A DNA stretch of 21,521 nucleotides from positions 13,868 through 35,388 of the forward strand of contig NW_014040118.1 in NCBI RefSeq assembly GCF_001186125.1. The letters run 5' to 3'. Below the pieces are notes generated by a model. It did not search any database. It saw only the letters and a list, made by a program, of their open reading frames with translations, and was not told where the DNA came from. The translations under genes were made by a program, and so were the position numbers. Each line of letters opens with the position of its first letter. Positions within the stretch are counted from its first letter, which is position 1. Positions 20,676 to 21,521 of the stretch are shown here, in pieces. This DNA is from Sphaeroforma arctica JP610 (taxonomy: Eukaryota > Opisthokonta > Ichthyosporea > Ichthyophonida).

Positions 20676-21420
20676 AGTGTACACCTGTATGTGTGCGTGT
20701 TCATTCGTTTATATATACGTCTCTTTAATTTACAGCCGCACAGAGGATGCATCCAAAATAGCAAGATCATGGCACTATAAAAAAACAATCGCGAAGTAGG
20801 CTTTCGAACTCGAATGCATTACTCAGCTCAATCAAAACATACTATCGAGCTTCCGAGACATCGATGTCTATGGAAGTAACGGCCGCAGAGTGAACGCGTT
20901 CAAACTCAAAATTAGTACTCAATTCAGCAGCTATTTATAATAAAGAGATTGTAAAATATTAATAAATTGGTCTTGTCCAAAAAATCTGAATCTGACGATA
21001 TCCAACCTTTGTGAACTCCAACAAATCCACCCCACTCCGGGAAGAACTGTGATTCTAATAGATATGTTGAATTGGTTTTGAGTGTGTACTGATATGCTAG
21101 AGTATATTGGTCAGCAACTCTCTAATTTCAGGATAGTATTCACGATGCAACACCTGGGGAAAAGCACAAAAGGGCTAGTTAGTTTTCCCACCAGATAATA
21201 GCCACCTAACACACTATCGCACGTACCGAATGTTTTGGATATTCCTGTCCTTATCAATTAATAGATATTAATCCAGATACGACAAACCATCACTTCTACA
21301 AAGTACCAATAGTATTTAAATTTTAATAGACATACCGAATGATCGTCTGGTATTCTCCCTCCACTGCAACCGGGCGGGAGGTTCCAGCCCGTGTTCACGC
21401 CATCGTATTGATTTCAACAT
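16840..21420 (-). CDS. ERCC8: DNA excision repair protein ERCC8/CSA (complete, 11 exons)
   Basis: Exons on the minus strand: 21420-21336, 20930-20843, 20267-20188, 19987-19899, 19622-19454, 19082-18914, 18581-18442, 18244-18147, 17950-17846, 17594-17498 and 16988-16840. They total 1,269 nt, or 422 codons plus TAA, against about 396 in human. All introns are GT-AG and all phases match. CSA is the WD40 substrate receptor of the DDB1-CUL4-RBX1 ubiquitin ligase in transcription-coupled nucleotide excision repair in the nucleus. The N-terminal [18 protein letters not shown] matches the DDB1-binding start of human CSA, which supports the ATG at 21420. Other diagnostic segments are [64 protein letters not shown] (the WDxR DDB1-binding box, residues 223-227), [24 protein letters not shown] and [16 protein letters not shown]. 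The acidic end, TWSDED, resembles the human end. There are no stops or frame changes. The identification rests on recalled human CSA sequence. Confidence 0.95.
17072..17407. repeat. Inverted-repeat element (MITE-like) in ERCC8 intron 10
   Basis: Two arms face each other: 17100-17123 and 17352-17375 are reverse complements at 21 of 24 positions (core AATTGCACCCAG). Weaker pairing extends inward to about 17140/17335 and outward to about 17072/17407. The whole is about 330 bp and has no transposase. It lies in the largest part of ERCC8 intron 10 (16989-17497). A non-autonomous DNA transposon relic is the simplest reading. Exact ends and target-site duplications could not be fixed. Confidence 0.6.
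20268..20842 (-). other. ERCC8 intron 2, longest intron of the gene
   Basis: 575-bp intron between ERCC8 exons 2 and 3 with a GTATGT donor and a CCCTTCAG acceptor. Its only notable content is the AT/GT microsatellite described separately. The other ERCC8 introns longer than 300 bp (18582-18913, 19083-19453, 20931-21335) show nothing recognisable. Confidence 0.8.
20588..20675. repeat. Compound (AT)n(GT)n microsatellite
   Basis: About 70 bp of alternating AT followed directly by about 15 bp of GT, inside ERCC8 intron 2. The compound form suggests growth by slippage. Its length is likely to vary between individuals or assemblies. Confidence 0.97.
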
Positions 21421-21521
21421 TGTACTATTCTTAAGACTAAGATCAATAACATTTATGATGGGAGCATCGCCGAATACTCTTATGAATATTATATATACAT
21501 TCATATAAATATAAATGTATA
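21421..21521 (-). promoter_or_regulatory. Sequence upstream of the ERCC8 start
   Basis: About 100 bp upstream of the ERCC8 ATG reaches the window edge. It is AT-rich, with a TATATAATA about 70 nt before the ATG on the minus strand. An in-frame ATG further upstream (21504) exists, but human CSA begins at the position matching 21420, so the downstream ATG is preferred. A promoter or 5' untranslated role is inferred from position only. Confidence 0.35.

Noticed and set aside
20508-20788. Open frames with Ile/Tyr repeats
   Set aside because: They are translations of the (AT)n(GT)n microsatellite inside ERCC8 intron 2.
21421-21504. Longer N-terminus for ERCC8 from an upstream in-frame ATG
   Set aside because: Family members begin at the position matching 21420, and the upstream residues show no similarity to recalled CSA sequences.

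Overview
The window is eukaryotic nuclear DNA. It has GT-AG introns of roughly 100-570 bp, modular extracellular exons, a tyrosine kinase with a very long docking tail, and a CSA-type DNA repair gene. Tyrosine kinases with EGF-type ectodomains point to Holozoa. The intron density and moderate base composition would suit a unicellular relative of animals, such as an ichthyosporean, but this assignment is an inference.

Positions 1-9322 (+) hold a large, 5'-truncated, decayed gene for a cell-surface protein. In order it has two copies of a cassette of cysteine-rich/EGF-like exons, each ending in a Ser/Thr/Pro-rich exon; a calcium-binding EGF exon; a further cysteine-rich stretch; a long left-handed beta-helix built from hexapeptide repeats; one transmembrane helix; and a short cytoplasmic tail. 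Several exons carry in-frame stops or frame changes.

Positions 9328-10910 have no gene. They are filled with tandem repeats, including about 38 copies of a G-rich heptamer. An 18-bp direct repeat (16/18 identical, same codon phase) sits on both sides of this block. It suggests that the surface protein and the following kinase were once one receptor tyrosine kinase, split by the repeat-filled segment.

Positions 10911-16390 (+) hold the kinase and its tail of about 1,100 codons. The kinase exons keep the VAIK lysine, the HRD catalytic loop and the SDVWSFG segment. However, the glycine loop is broken by a deletion, DFG reads DFD, APE reads SIE, the hinge segment is present three times, and a TGA lies in subdomain IX. 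The tail carries repeated tyrosine motifs (YVDVV, YVND, YMNS, YFYND) and two families of coding tandem repeats, again with stops and frame changes.

Positions 16840-21420 (-), convergent with the kinase, hold a complete 11-exon ERCC8/CSA gene of 422 codons. All its splice phases match and it has no defects. It therefore serves as an internal control: the damage in the plus-strand genes looks like real pseudogenisation, not poor sequence. Its introns carry an inverted-repeat element of about 330 bp and an AT/GT microsatellite.
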